NCBI GenBank assembly: GCA_947561585.1
Contig: CANNZV010003223.1
Span: forward strand, 77,522 to 141,521
DNA from: Caprella mutica
Taxonomy: Eukaryota; Arthropoda; Malacostraca; Amphipoda; Caprellidae
Reading direction: 5' to 3'
DNA length: 64,000 bases
Shown here in pieces: positions 1 through 12,000 of this stretch. Under the pieces are notes generated by a model, which was not told the DNA's origin, made no database searches, and saw nothing but the letters and a program-made list of their open reading frames with translations. Made by a program: the position numbers and the translations under genes. Numbering within the stretch: position 1 is the first letter of the stretch; every line of letters begins with the position of its first letter.

Positions 1-708
1 GAGGGTCTCAATCACGGGATTAATAATGTCAATTTCTTCTCGGCCAAGGTGGCCGTCTTCGCCGGCGTGTGGATTCAATCCAGCAATGTAAATGGCTGGG
101 TGTTGAATGCCATTAAACGTCACCAGGTGATGATGCAGTATGCGCAGGGTGCGTTCAACTTCTTCGGGCGTGATGGCCTTAGGCACATCTGCCAGCGGCA
201 GGTGTGTGGTGACCAATGCCATGTTCATCGAGCCGGTTGTCAGCATCATGACGACTTTTTCAATACCGGACTCTTGCGCAAAGAATTCGGTGTGACCGCT
301 GAACTCAATGCCTGCGTCGTTGATGATGCCTTTGTGGACGGGTGCGGTGCAGATCGCTTGGCAGGTGTTGTCTAAACACAGTGTCGACGCGATGCGCAGG
401 CACTCAACGACGTACGGTGCATTGGCGACGTTGAGTGTGCCAGCGTCAGATGGCTCGGCAAGAGGGACATCAATCACGCTCAGGTGTTGTGCCTCAGAGG
501 TGCGTGGTTGAGCTGCATCAAAGTCGTGCAAGTGGAGAGTCAGGGACAGTTGCTTGGCGCGCTCGCTTAATAATTGTCGGTTGCCGATGACAATTAATTC
601 AGCTCGTCCGTCAAGTTGTTGCGCCAGTTGAGCGACCAATTCCGGCCCGACGCCTGCGGGTTCGCCACTGGTAATGGCGATTCGAGGTGGCGTGGAGGCC
701 GGTGTCAT
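1..708 (-). CDS. pdxA: 4-hydroxythreonine-4-phosphate dehydrogenase PdxA (3' end outside window)
   Basis: PdxA oxidises 4-phosphohydroxy-L-threonine in the DXP-dependent route to pyridoxal phosphate, in the cytoplasm. Reading from an ATG at 708 gives the N-terminal family motif ITSGEPAGVGPEL at about residues 12-24. The most downstream part present encodes GLNPHAGEDGHLG followed by the REEIDIINP stretch, a signature of the family containing a metal-ligand histidine. About 236 residues are visible of the usual 330 or so; the rest lies beyond base 1. It sits 34 bases after the surA stop, in the common gammaproteobacterial order lptD-surA-pdxA, so it is probably co-transcribed. No frame breaks are seen. 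Confidence 0.95.
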   Translation of the reverse strand, partial: MTPASTPPRIAITSGEPAGVGPELVAQLAQQLDGRAELIVIGNRQLLSERAKQLSLTLHLHDFDAAQPRTSEAQHLSVIDVPLAEPSDAGTLNVANAPYVVECLRIASTLCLDNTCQAICTAPVHKGIINDAGIEFSGHTEFFAQESGIEKVVMMLTTGSMNMALVTTHLPLADVPKAITPEEVERTLRILHHHLVTFNGIQHPAIYIAGLNPHAGEDGHLGREEIDIINPVIETL

Positions 709-742
709 TGTCGTCACGTGGGCGTTGATTCTGTGCTCCTAA

Positions 743-1990
743 TTATTTGTATTCTACAAATGCTTCGGCGCGAATTTTTTTCAGCCAGTCATCCAATGCA
801 TCCGTAAATTGGCGCTTGTAAATCTGTTGGCGTGCGGCGTCTTTAAGCAGACCTTCGGTCGCGTTGACTCTGCGTGAGTCGAGTAATTGAATGATGTGCC
901 AGCCAAACTGAGTTTTGACGGGTTGGCTGATTTGATTGCGTTTCAGCTGTTTTAATTCGGAACCAAATTCACCCACGTATTTGTCGGCGTTTGCCCAGCC
1001 CAGTTGTCCGCCATTGACCGCAGATCCTTTGTCGTCTGAGTACAGTTCAGCCAGTGTGCCGAAACTTTCTCCGTCGACCAGTCGTTGACGAATTGATTTG
1101 GCCAACTCTTCAGCGCTTCGGTCGCTGCGAATGTCGGTTTGCTTAAGTAAGATGTGCTGCGCTAAATACTGCGTGTTGAATGTGGTTTTTTGCTCTTGTT
1201 TTCCGACCAACATTAAAATGTGGTATCCATTACTGGAGCCAACGGCGCGTGAAATGTCGTTTTTCTTCATGCGTGTGATCACGTCTCGAAACGATGCGGG
1301 CATGTCGTTCTGTGTGACCCAGCCCATGTCGCTGACTTTGATTTTTCGGTCGTCAAAGCGCTGTTTTTTAACAATGCCTTTAAGGCTGACTTCGCCCTTG
1401 CGCAAACTGTTGCGAAGGCTTTCTATGAACTGTTTGTTGCTGTTTGTTTTTTTGCCGGGCAATAAAATATTAAGCAAACGGTATTGAGTGGCGTTAATGG
1501 TTTTTCCGTGCGTGGTGGTTAAGTAATTCTCGACATCGCGATCGGTGATTTTGATTTTGTCGCGCAAACTGCCGTGCTGAACGCGTTGCAGTATCAAGTT
1601 ACGACGCGTGTCCGCAACAAATTGTTTGTAGGGGATGCCTTGTCGACGCAGTTCCGATTTGAGGCTGTCCACTGACTTGCCGCGCTGTTTTGCAATGTCG
1701 GCAATGGTTTTGTTCACTTGATCATCGCTGATGGTGATGTTGGCTCGTTTTGCGAGTTGCATTTGAATCGTTTCAAGCACGATTTGCTCCAACGCCATGC
1801 TGCGAATGTCAGCGGCTTTCACTTTGCTTGCTCGCAGAGCTGAGGTGCGTTTTTGCACTTGCGACTCAGTGATGATGCCGTTGTTGGCGATGGCCACCAC
1901 GCGGTCCAAGTTTTGCAGTGCATTGGCTGAGACGCTGCTCAGTGAGATGAGTGTGCCGATGACGGCGCTGAGTATTCGTTGTTTATTCAT
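743..1990 (-). CDS. surA: Periplasmic chaperone and peptidyl-prolyl isomerase SurA
   Basis: SurA escorts unfolded outer-membrane proteins, including LptD, across the periplasm to the BAM complex. The ATG at 1990 was chosen because it begins a clean signal peptide (MNKQRILSAVIGTLISLSSV, cut after SANA near residue 24). A longer reading from 2011 would put extra residues before it. The 415-aa protein has a SurA N-terminal chaperone region (about 25-155), then two parvulin domains. The second shows the conserved GGQLGWA block and GWHIIQLL. The start overlaps the end of lptD by 8 bases, which suggests translational coupling between the chaperone and a client. Confidence 0.95.
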   Translation of the reverse strand: MNKQRILSAVIGTLISLSSVSANALQNLDRVVAIANNGIITESQVQKRTSALRASKVKAADIRSMALEQIVLETIQMQLAKRANITISDDQVNKTIADIAKQRGKSVDSLKSELRRQGIPYKQFVADTRRNLILQRVQHGSLRDKIKITDRDVENYLTTTHGKTINATQYRLLNILLPGKKTNSNKQFIESLRNSLRKGEVSLKGIVKKQRFDDRKIKVSDMGWVTQNDMPASFRDVITRMKKNDISRAVGSSNGYHILMLVGKQEQKTTFNTQYLAQHILLKQTDIRSDRSAEELAKSIRQRLVDGESFGTLAELYSDDKGSAVNGGQLGWANADKYVGEFGSELKQLKRNQISQPVKTQFGWHIIQLLDSRRVNATEGLLKDAARQQIYKRQFTDALDDWLKKIRAEAFVEYK

Positions 1991-4448
1991 AATTTTCTTC
2001 ACGTTTGTCAAATCCTTCGATGCTTTCAGATAATAGACTGGACATCTTGTCAGAAATTCCCGACAACCCTTTTAATTGCACTTCTAATCGGATGCCATGG
2101 CTGTGATCAATGTCGCTACTGACTGGGTCTGGGTCGACCAACTCTTCTTTATGATAGGCCAAACGCGCTTTCCAGCAACAGCTATTGTACTCCAAACCGA
2201 CGAGTTCTTCTCGTGCTTGATGGTTGCTTAAGTCGTATTTGCTTTCAGCAAATACGTATAGGTTCTTACGTGCCTTGACCACGGCAGACGCGCTGATTTG
2301 GTGTATGTCGTCATTGAGTGAGGGGTTGTCTAGATAGGCGTTCACGTCTTTCAAATACTGATAACCCGCATTGAAGATCTGAGATTTGTTGTCGTAAGGA
2401 GAGAAGTGCGCGTGCACGCTCGCCGATTCGATGTTGGCGTTTGAACTGTTGATAAGGTATTCGCTGTTGAGTTGCAACTGTTCGCTTGGGTTGTAGTTAA
2501 GGAACAGTGCGGTGTTGGACGTGTTGCGAGTACGTTCTTTTTTGTCGGCGGCCAAGGCGTCTTCGGTGGCAGTGTCTGCGTTGAGATGCGAGACTTCTCG
2601 GTCACTGAAGTGAATTTGCTGCGCAATACCAGCCTCAATGACTTTCTCGTTGTGTTGGTTAAATTGCTTGCTGCTCACCGCCAAGGTCATGCGATTGGCG
2701 TCGCTTACGCGATCGCGTCCGCTGAAGCGATTGTCATTGAACAGCTGATGAAACGAGTCGGTGCGACGGTTGGTGTCGAAAATGGGTGCGTCGTCTGAGT
2801 TATTGCCTTTCGCGTAATGATATTGAACTCTGGGTTCGAGTGTTTGGCGCGTGTTGTTTTTTAAGGTGCGTTCGAACACCAATTTGTTGTCGAGGGTGAT
2901 GTTGGCCGACGATGCGCTGGTGTTTTGCGCGTTTGATGCGCCGTTGTCGATGTCGTGGGTGATTTGCTTGACGCCCAGTGTGACGCTGCTTTTGCGTGCG
3001 GCGGTTTGATCGGTGAAGGTGATCGATGGTTCAATAAATAAGCGACTGCCGACGGGGTTGTTGTCTTTGTCGGGGTGGTCAAAATACGAGTATTCGGTGT
3101 TCAGATCTGCCGTCGTGCGTTCATTGAGTGGTTTGTTGTAATTAAAGGATATTTGCGGCAAGCGTTTGTACGATGGGGTCAGGTTGTTCTTCAAGGCCTG
3201 ATAGCCCTCAACGTAGACGCGCCCGTTCCAGTTGTCTGCTTGATACGCAACTTGTGCGTGGCTTTTCAGTTGTGTTTCGCGACGCACGTCCAAACCGGCT
3301 GTGCCTAAGTCGCTCATGTAACTGTCGTCACTGACGCGTTGAAAGTCGATCTCGTGAGTGAAGCGTTTGTCTTGATCAAAGTGCCCAGTCTCTCTGAACG
3401 AGGTGAGCCAGCGCGCGCCTTGTTTGCTGGCCGAGTCTTTTTCATCGGGCAAATAGTTAAAGCCGGCTACGACGGAGTGTTTCTTGTTGAGGTAGCGTGC
3501 TTCGGTTTCAATCATGGCGCCGTGTTTACTCACAATGCGCGGCGTGATGGTGGCGTCGTAGTGATCGGCAAGATTGAGGTAATACGGCACTGAAAAGTCA
3601 GATCCTTCGCTGCCGCTTGAGTAATTCGGAAACAAAAAACCACTTTTACGTTTGTTGTTCAACGGGAAATTAAAATACGGCATGTACATCACAGGAACCC
3701 CTTTAATGTACATGCGTGCGTTGCGCGTAACGCCCTCGTTGTTTTGGGTGTCTAAGGTAATGCGTTCGGCCTTGATGCTCCACGTATTGTCTTTTGGGTG
3801 ACACAGGCTGTAGCTGGCGCCTTCCATGTTGATTTCTTCGTCAGGGCTGCGGCTGATTTCTTGTGCAATGCCGTTGGCGCCCGAGTTGTGTGCGACGAAG
3901 CGCGCATCGTTAAACTTGGCCGATCCGTCTTTGCGATTGAGTGTGGCTTGTTCGCCCAAGATCAGTGTGCCGGGTTCACGCAGTTGCACGTTGCCGCTCA
4001 GGCTGACTTCTTGAGTGTCTCGATTGAAATTCAGCTCGTCTGCAAATAATTGAAGGCTGCCTTGGAAGCCAGCGACGTTGCCTGCGAGACTGAGTGTTGA
4101 GTCGTCCACCGCGTAGGTGGTTTCGTCGGCGCTGAGTCGAAGCGGGGCAATGCTCGGCTCCATGTCGGCGTCGGGGCTTAAATTCTCTGGCTCTTCATGG
4201 TGGCCGTTGCAGAAGCAAAACTCAGGCTTGTGACGATTGTGGGTCGAGTCTGCGGTTAATGGCTTCCAGTCCAATGCCTGCCCGCTCTGCGTGATGGTTT
4301 TGATGGCCTCAATCGAGACCTTAGCGTCGTCATCATCACCGAGTCTGAATGCGTCATCGCTGGCATCCGCGAAGGACGCCGAGGCGAGTGCACAGGCCAA
4401 TAGGCTGGACAACAGCATGGGACGACGTAGAAATCGAGATAAAATCAC
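1983..4448 (-). CDS. lptD: LPS-assembly outer-membrane protein LptD
   Basis: LptD is the beta-barrel that, with LptE, inserts lipopolysaccharide into the outer leaflet. The GTG at 4448 is preferred because it gives a normal signal peptide with basic residues (SRFLRRP) before the hydrophobic core and a cut after ASASFA. An ATG at 4418 is possible but leaves no positive n-region; neither has a strong ribosome site. The mature part starts with an OstA/LptA-like domain (residues near 95-200), followed by a long barrel rich in aromatic and charged repeats. Cysteines lie near the N-terminus (FCFCN), in SLCHP, and as a CC pair near the C-terminus (NSCCWK), matching the disulfide pattern required in this family. 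It is divergent from amgK. Confidence 0.93.
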   Translation of the reverse strand: MILSRFLRRPMLLSSLLACALASASFADASDDAFRLGDDDDAKVSIEAIKTITQSGQALDWKPLTADSTHNRHKPEFCFCNGHHEEPENLSPDADMEPSIAPLRLSADETTYAVDDSTLSLAGNVAGFQGSLQLFADELNFNRDTQEVSLSGNVQLREPGTLILGEQATLNRKDGSAKFNDARFVAHNSGANGIAQEISRSPDEEINMEGASYSLCHPKDNTWSIKAERITLDTQNNEGVTRNARMYIKGVPVMYMPYFNFPLNNKRKSGFLFPNYSSGSEGSDFSVPYYLNLADHYDATITPRIVSKHGAMIETEARYLNKKHSVVAGFNYLPDEKDSASKQGARWLTSFRETGHFDQDKRFTHEIDFQRVSDDSYMSDLGTAGLDVRRETQLKSHAQVAYQADNWNGRVYVEGYQALKNNLTPSYKRLPQISFNYNKPLNERTTADLNTEYSYFDHPDKDNNPVGSRLFIEPSITFTDQTAARKSSVTLGVKQITHDIDNGASNAQNTSASSANITLDNKLVFERTLKNNTRQTLEPRVQYHYAKGNNSDDAPIFDTNRRTDSFHQLFNDNRFSGRDRVSDANRMTLAVSSKQFNQHNEKVIEAGIAQQIHFSDREVSHLNADTATEDALAADKKERTRNTSNTALFLNYNPSEQLQLNSEYLINSSNANIESASVHAHFSPYDNKSQIFNAGYQYLKDVNAYLDNPSLNDDIHQISASAVVKARKNLYVFAESKYDLSNHQAREELVGLEYNSCCWKARLAYHKEELVDPDPVSSDIDHSHGIRLEVQLKGLSGISDKMSSLLSESIEGFDKREENYE

Positions 4449-4528
4449 AAAAAACCACAAACATAGGTAATAAATTACGCTTATGATAAAACATTCTATG
4501 CATAAATACTGCATTTTCGGTAACATTA

Positions 4529-4551
4529 GCGTTCTAAAATAAATTGAACGC
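4529..4551. promoter_or_regulatory. Inverted repeat between lptD and amgK
   Basis: GCGTTC and GAACGC form 6-base inverted arms separated by an 11-base A/T spacer, 13 bases before the amgK start and about 80 bases before the lptD start. Position and symmetry suggest an operator or promoter element, but no known consensus is matched. Confidence 0.25.
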
Positions 4552-4563
4552 AAGGGTGGATGA

Positions 4564-6293
<1,730 letters not shown>

Positions 6294-6324
6294 GTTGGGC
6301 ACACACACATCAGAGGTCAGTATT

Positions 6325-7002
6325 GTGAGTAAACAGTCGTATCAAATAGCCCCATCCATTTTAGCGGCCGATTTTGCGCGTTTAGGCGAAGAAGTCGACA
6401 ACGTATTGGCAGCCGGCGCGGACATTGTGCACTTCGATGTGATGGATAATCACTATGTGCCGAATTTAACCATTGGACCCATGGTGTGCAGTGCATTGCG
6501 TAAGCACGGTGTGACGGCGCCCATTGATGTGCATTTGATGGTGTCGCCTGTGGATGATTTGATCCAGCAGTTTGCCGATGCAGGCGCGAGTTACATTACG
6601 TTTCACCCCGATGCAGCAACACACGTTGACCGCTCGCTCAGTTTGATACGGAGTTTGGGGTGCAAAGCCGGTTTGGTGATCAACCCTGCCATGGGCTTAG
6701 ACCCGATTAAATACGTCATGGACAAATTGGACATGCTGTTACTGATGTCGGTCAACCCTGGGTTTGGGGGGCAAGCGTTCATTTCGTCAACCTTGGACAA
6801 GCTGAAAGAAGCGCGTGCGCTGATTGATGCAAGCGGACATTCAATTCGCTTGGAAGTGGACGGTGGCGTGGGTGTGAATAACATCAAAGAGATCGCCGAA
6901 GCCGGTGCCGACACGTTCGTTGCGGGTTCGGCTATCTTCAAGCAAGACGATTACGCGCAGGTCATTTCACAGATGCGCGATCAACTCTCAGACGTTAATT
7001 GA
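6325..7002 (+). CDS. rpe: Ribulose-phosphate 3-epimerase Rpe
   Basis: Rpe interconverts ribulose-5-phosphate and xylulose-5-phosphate in the pentose phosphate pathway. The GTG at 6325 was chosen for its upstream AGAGGT and because it gives [17 protein letters not shown], a standard N-terminus. The 225-aa length equals the E. coli enzyme. Visible motifs are the metal-site segment [17 protein letters not shown], the phosphate-binding [10 protein letters not shown], and LEVDGGV near the C-terminus. It follows murU by about 30 bases on the same strand and probably shares its transcript. The gph/trp genes that often follow rpe are absent. Confidence 0.95.
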   Translation: MSKQSYQIAPSILAADFARLGEEVDNVLAAGADIVHFDVMDNHYVPNLTIGPMVCSALRKHGVTAPIDVHLMVSPVDDLIQQFADAGASYITFHPDAATHVDRSLSLIRSLGCKAGLVINPAMGLDPIKYVMDKLDMLLLMSVNPGFGGQAFISSTLDKLKEARALIDASGHSIRLEVDGGVGVNNIKEIAEAGADTFVAGSAIFKQDDYAQVISQMRDQLSDVN

Positions 7003-7129
7003 GTAAGTTAACGCAGGTCTGACGCGTGACCATGTAGCGGCATTAGACACCTGTGCCTGCGCCCAAGTGGGCAATTGAATGTCGATGAGAACGACCCACC
7101 CGCGTTTACCTTAGAGTATCAGACCCGAA

Positions 7130-7306
7130 TTAGGCCTTAGCGCTGGCTGAGGCTGTTGTGGTGGGCGTCGTTGATGTCTGTGTGGTCTTGGATGATTGCG
7201 TGTTCTTGACCGAGCGCGACCACGGTTTGCCGTCGCAGTGGGCGTAGGAAGGGCATGCGTGGGTGCAACCACGGCATGGTAAACGATCTGTCTGTGAAGC
7301 GGTCAT
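7130..7306 (-). CDS. Small cysteine-rich hypothetical protein
   Basis: This 58-aa reading frame starts at an ATG whose bases overlap the stop of blc (ATGA at 7306-7303), so it is likely translationally coupled. The first half carries four cysteines in C-x2-C-x3-C-x5-C (CRGCTHACPSYAHCDGKPW), followed by a Thr/Ser/Ala-rich tail of low complexity. The Cys cluster could bind a metal or an Fe-S centre. I do not recognise the family with certainty. It was accepted as real because of the coupling and the compact motif. The alternative is an unannotated read-through with chance cysteines. Confidence 0.55.
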   Translation of the reverse strand: MTASQTDRLPCRGCTHACPSYAHCDGKPWSRSVKNTQSSKTTQTSTTPTTTASASAKA

Positions 7307-7842
7307 GGTGAATTCCTGTGGGGTGTGAGTTGATTGACCCAAATGAGTGCGTTGGTGTCGAACCCATGGTCAGTGAGTGTGCGCGTTAAACGTTGTGTGA
7401 TCTCAGAGGACAGTGTGGGTGTTCTGGACAGTAGCCAGACATAGGAGCGATCGTGACTGGTCACCAGTGCGTATTGGTATTGCGGATCCAATTCAAAAAT
7501 CACATACGACGCATAAAATGGCCCAAAGAACGACACCTTTAAATGTCCTAGGGATGCGTCACCGACCAGTTTCGCCTTGCCAATGGCGGTTTTCCAAGAT
7601 TGCTTGGCGTGGTCGTATCCACGATTGGTGACCTTAAGTGTGCCGTCTTGATTCAGTTCGTAGTGCGCGGTGACATGACTTAAGCCTCGTTCGAAAGAGT
7701 GGTCCAGTCGAGCAATCTCATACCACTGCCCCAGATAGCGCTCTAAAGATAACATCGTGACGGGTTGAATGCCGTCGGGAAGCTGCGTCAGAGAGTGACA
7801 ACTTGAGAGCCACATGCAGGCGATCAGTATCCAATAACGCAT
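7303..7842 (-). CDS. blc: Outer-membrane lipoprotein lipocalin Blc
   Basis: Blc-type bacterial lipocalins are outer-membrane lipoproteins that bind lysophospholipids or fatty acids, often under envelope stress. The 179-aa protein has an N-terminal lipobox (WLSSC, Cys at 15). The lipocalin motif YLGQWYEIARLDHSFERG follows at about residues 36-53, with the conserved GxW. Later segments include FFGPFYASYVIFELD and the strand with YALVTSHDRSYVWLLSR. The start overlaps the preceding epimerase stop by one base (TAATG), and the end overlaps the Cys-rich ORF, forming a tightly coupled three-gene unit. Confidence 0.92.
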   Translation of the reverse strand: MRYWILIACMWLSSCHSLTQLPDGIQPVTMLSLERYLGQWYEIARLDHSFERGLSHVTAHYELNQDGTLKVTNRGYDHAKQSWKTAIGKAKLVGDASLGHLKVSFFGPFYASYVIFELDPQYQYALVTSHDRSYVWLLSRTPTLSSEITQRLTRTLTDHGFDTNALIWVNQLTPHRNSP

Positions 7843-8750
7843 TAGGCTGTGTCCGTCTGAGGCGCTAACAAGGCACTGAGTGCCGAGTCTAATTCAGGGT
7901 ATGCAAATTCAAACCCGTGTGAGGTCAGTACGTTGGGCATGACTTTTTGGCTGTCGAGCAGTAAACACGCCGACTCCCCCATGAGCAAGTTCAGCGCGAA
8001 TTCAGGCAGCGGCAGGATCGCAACGCGGTTCAATGTGCTCGCCAAGGTGTGGGTGAACGTGTGATTGCTGGCAGGCGTTGGCGACACCAAATTAACAGGG
8101 CCTGAGATGGAGGCGTTGTTCAGTGCGAAGCAGATGGCGCGCACCTGATCCGTGATGTGTATCCACGACATAACTTGTCGCCCATTGCCGATTGCGCCGC
8201 CCAGACAGAATTTGAATGGCAGCAGCATTTTTTTCAGTGCGCCTCCGGCAGGCGTCAGCACCACGCCCGTTCGAAGCAGTACCACGCGTGTTAGATCGCT
8301 GGCCTGGCGTGCGATGGACTCCCATTGAGAACACAAAGACGATGGGAAATCGCTGTTATGAATGGGGGAATGTTCGGTCAAGGTTTCAGCTGGGCGATTG
8401 CCGTACACACCGATGGCAGAGGCGCTTAGAAACACCGCAGGGGCTTGCTTGCTGATTCTGAATAAATTGACCAGTTGTTGCGTAATGTCCCAGCGGCTTT
8501 GGCGCAGTTGGGCTTTGTAGTGTGCGCTCCAGCGTTTGTCTGCAATGGGCTCGCCAGCTAAGTTGATGACGGCATCGAACGCGTCCAAACTGCTCAGTTC
8601 GGGCAAAGAGTGAATCAGCGAGGCATCAGGGTGCTGTGCGATGAACTGCGAAGACGCGCCGCGAGTGAGTACGGTGTATTGATGCTCTGGTGCGTGTGCC
8701 ATCAATGCACGGCCAATCAGTCCCGTTCCGCCAGTTAAAAGAATGTTCAC
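7842..8750 (-). CDS. TIGR01777-family NAD(P)-binding epimerase-like protein (YfcH type)
   Basis: This is an atypical short-chain dehydrogenase/epimerase of the YfcH/TIGR01777 kind; substrate unknown. A GTG at 8750 starts the Rossmann motif TGGTGLIGRAL at about residues 6-16. Further marks are INLAGEPIADKRW, SASAIGVYG (with the family tyrosine), and RTGVVL followed by a C-terminal DUF1731-like segment (LPEFALNLLMGE...LLDSQKVMPNVL). The 302-aa length is normal. It leads the operon with blc. Confidence 0.9.
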   Translation of the reverse strand: MNILLTGGTGLIGRALMAHAPEHQYTVLTRGASSQFIAQHPDASLIHSLPELSSLDAFDAVINLAGEPIADKRWSAHYKAQLRQSRWDITQQLVNLFRISKQAPAVFLSASAIGVYGNRPAETLTEHSPIHNSDFPSSLCSQWESIARQASDLTRVVLLRTGVVLTPAGGALKKMLLPFKFCLGGAIGNGRQVMSWIHITDQVRAICFALNNASISGPVNLVSPTPASNHTFTHTLASTLNRVAILPLPEFALNLLMGESACLLLDSQKVMPNVLTSHGFEFAYPELDSALSALLAPQTDTA

Positions 8751-9098
8751 GGTGTGTTATGCCTCGTTAAAGAAAACCAACGTAGATGCGCTGTCTATTG
8801 AGAATATCATGCGGACGTTGCCGAACGATAATACCAGTGCATAGAGCGAATGCACAGAAAGTATATTGAAGATACTGTGATGAGCGTGTGAAAAGAAGAG
8901 CTGAATATGTGCTATATATTAGGGTGTTAGCAAGTTGTTGCGTGGTATTGAGGCTGAGGATCAATAATAAAAGCAGCAATTTATCAGGCCTTGTGGCGTC
9001 TAGAGCGAGTGAGTATCAGTGTAACTAAGAATCGATGATGATCTGTTGGTATGAGCGGTGAGAAAAAACAAAATTGAGTGACTCAAAGGAGAGAGTAA
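8751..9098. other. Intergenic left edge of the accessory island
   Basis: No convincing gene was seen. A short minus-strand frame (8767-8979) has no ribosome site or recognisable composition. From about 8880 the sequence becomes visibly richer in A/T, marking entry to the island that continues to the tRNA-Ser. The only clear element is the ribosome site AAAGGAGAG just before the GTG at 9099. Confidence 0.5.
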
Positions 9099-12000
9099 GT
9101 GGGCGACGTAATACGGTTTAAAAATGAATTGAATAAGCCGCTAAGCAAGGAGCAGTGGGAGAAAATTCATTTTTTGCTAAAGCGCATAGAAATCGTCAGT
9201 CCGTCGTTGATGATAGAAACAATCGACTACATTAAGACAGGAAAGCCAAGTAATTTTTGCGACGTGTTTTATACCATTCGAGGCCAAGAGATTTCTCTTC
9301 AGGGACATCGATCGGACGGTAGCCTGATGCTGTATATCTCCATGAAAGACAGTTTAGATTTTTTAAGACGGCTGTTAGAGGTTGTTAATATTGTAAACTT
9401 TTCATTTGAGTGGCGATTGAACTTTAGAGCGAACCCAAAAGAAGTGATCCCTAATTGGTTCTCTTCATTTTGTAGTGTGTCGAAATTTGACTTAAAAGAA
9501 ATTAACCCAGAGCAATTCTTTCACATCAATAAATTGATGTACATGGTTAACGTAGAAGGCTTAACGCCTGAAAAGCTTATAACGAATTTTTTGAACCAGA
9601 GAACATATGGTTCAGAGGGTATTCTTTTGTTTCCAGGCGTTATTGAGTCGTTAAACGAGAAAAATAAAAAGAAATATCTGTTTGAAGGCACATTTGGGGA
9701 TGGTTTTATCGAGTTCTTAGAGAGAGGCGCAATTAATCCGAAAGATTACTTGTATGACATAGCTACGTTGGGTGTGACGTCAACAAGATCCAGAGTTTCG
9801 TCGTATAGCCAAAACTTTATTAAAAAACATCCAGATGAATCATTTGAATTTATGGCTCAACGGATATTGGCAGGGCAGTCGGAAGAAGATGAAAAAAAAC
9901 TTATTATGGCGGTAGCTCGGGTAAATGTAGATAAGACCAGTGATTTTCTTGAGAGCCTGGCGAATGATTGTAAATATAAATATCTTCATGACTTTATTAA
10001 AAGTGAGATTTCGATTCTAAAGAAGAAACAAATTAGCAAGGATGAAGTTGTTGTTTTTGATGAGCTGTCTTCTATAAGCAAAAGTAATGAAGCCTCTATA
10101 AGATGTTGGATTGAGAGTTCTTATAAAATAAATATAGATATATTGGAAGAAAGAGTGGTTCGCAGGCGGAAGGAGTTGGATGAAATGCCTGTTGGTAATT
10201 ATACTAAATATAGAGAAGAAGAATATGATGCTTCTTTAAAGGAGTTGAATTTAAAGCGCTCTATTTCTACAGATTCTATATGCGATAATTTAATTCAGTT
10301 TTTGAAAGGGGGAGAGCTGCAAAAAAAAATCTCAGAGAGTATGCGGTGGTGTTTGAATAGAGATACGTCACATCTTGTTTTTGACGCGATAGATGGCTTA
10401 AGCTTTCAGCAAGTTATTCGATTTCTGTATGCGCACAATGGAATGTCAAGTTCACGGTTAAGTTTTTTGGATTATTATAAAAGCGAAGAGATTATAAATC
10501 ACGTATTAGAAGGTAAAAGTTTTTCAACTGATCTTTCTTATGTGATTGATGAGGTGTTAAGAAGTGGGTTGTGTGGTGAGAGTGACGTTTGTGGTTATTT
10601 CTTTTCGGGTGGTGAGTACGCGAAAATTTCTAGAGTGTACCTAGAGGCAAGAGACTATTTGCATGATAAAGATTCAATCTTGGAGTCTGCGCTCGGAATT
10701 TATGGCGAGAGTGTTATTGCATCATATGACGAGATAGTGTTTGTTTGGGTGTATAGGATGCTTTTCGAGCGGGATGAAATTAGCATCCGATTTTTAGAGA
10801 AAGCATGGGAGCATTCCTTATTGCACAGTCTTGAGTTGGTTAGAAATGCAGCAAGAAAAGTGGTGTCAAAGCATGCTCAAAGCTATGCGATAGCATATGA
10901 CATAATTTCAGATACTAAAACCTATAAGACGGTTGCACAGCGGAAGCTCATAAAGAAGAAAAAAATAGCTGCGATGCAGTGGATGAGCGGTATTAACAAC
11001 CTAGAGGCGATTCCGTATTTAGAGGCGGGGCTGACTAAGTGTCCAGATAAAGAAATACGTATCGTGGCTTTCAATGCGCTTAAAAATCTAGGGGTTGAAG
11101 TTCATTCATTAATGTCGAAAGAAGAGTTCTTGGAAGAAGCGTGGTTGATGTTGAAGGATGGAGTTCCTAGTTCGCTAGATTGGCTTGATTTTTCTAGTGT
11201 ACCAAGACTGGTTTGGAAAAATGATGGATCAAAAGTAGCATTAGAAGTGATAAAAAGCACTTTGATGACGGCGCTTAACATGAAGCGAACGAGTGAGAAT
11301 GTTGAGTTAGAGTTGTTTAGGGGGTTTGTCGATGATGAAAATATTGAAGAGTTTGCAGAATACCTTCTGGGTGAGTGGATAAAGCATGATACAACAGGGT
11401 TTACCGCCAGCGACATGGTTGATAAGTTAAAAGAAGCAATGTTGCTAATGCGTGAAGAAAACGCAGGGGAAAAGGATGTGGACTGGGGAGAGTTGACTAA
11501 GCAGACTAGAGCAGCTTTGTTTCACGATCGATATTATGAAGAGCAATCTAAAACATCTTTTCCGATCTTGTCGATATTGATTTATTTTAATTCGGCAAAA
11601 TGTGCAGATAATATTATTCAATACGCGGAAACATTTCGTGGGTATCGTGCGAATATAACAAAGCAATTGGTTGGAATGTTGGGGTATTTTGATAGTGAAA
11701 ACGCTGTGTCTTATTTGGGGCAATCTGCGGCGTATCATACTTATGGCGGTTTGATGAAGACCGCGAAAGAGTCGTTGGAGGCTAAAGCGAGTCGGCATCA
11801 ATGGCCTTTGTTTAAACTCAATGACCGTACGCTGCCTAAGTGTGGGTTTACATACGAAGCGGACAGAGAGCTGAGTTATCTGGCTCTTGATCAAGACGGT
11901 AGTGTGTATGAAGCTCAAATAGACACCGCGCTGAAGTTAAAAATAATGAATGTATCAGGGGAAGAGTTGAAAAAAATCCCTGCGTACACAGGCAATGACA

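Noticed and set aside
8767..8979. 70-codon minus-strand frame, hydrophobic start
   Set aside because: No ribosome site, low-complexity Leu/Thr content, lies in the A/T-rich island edge.
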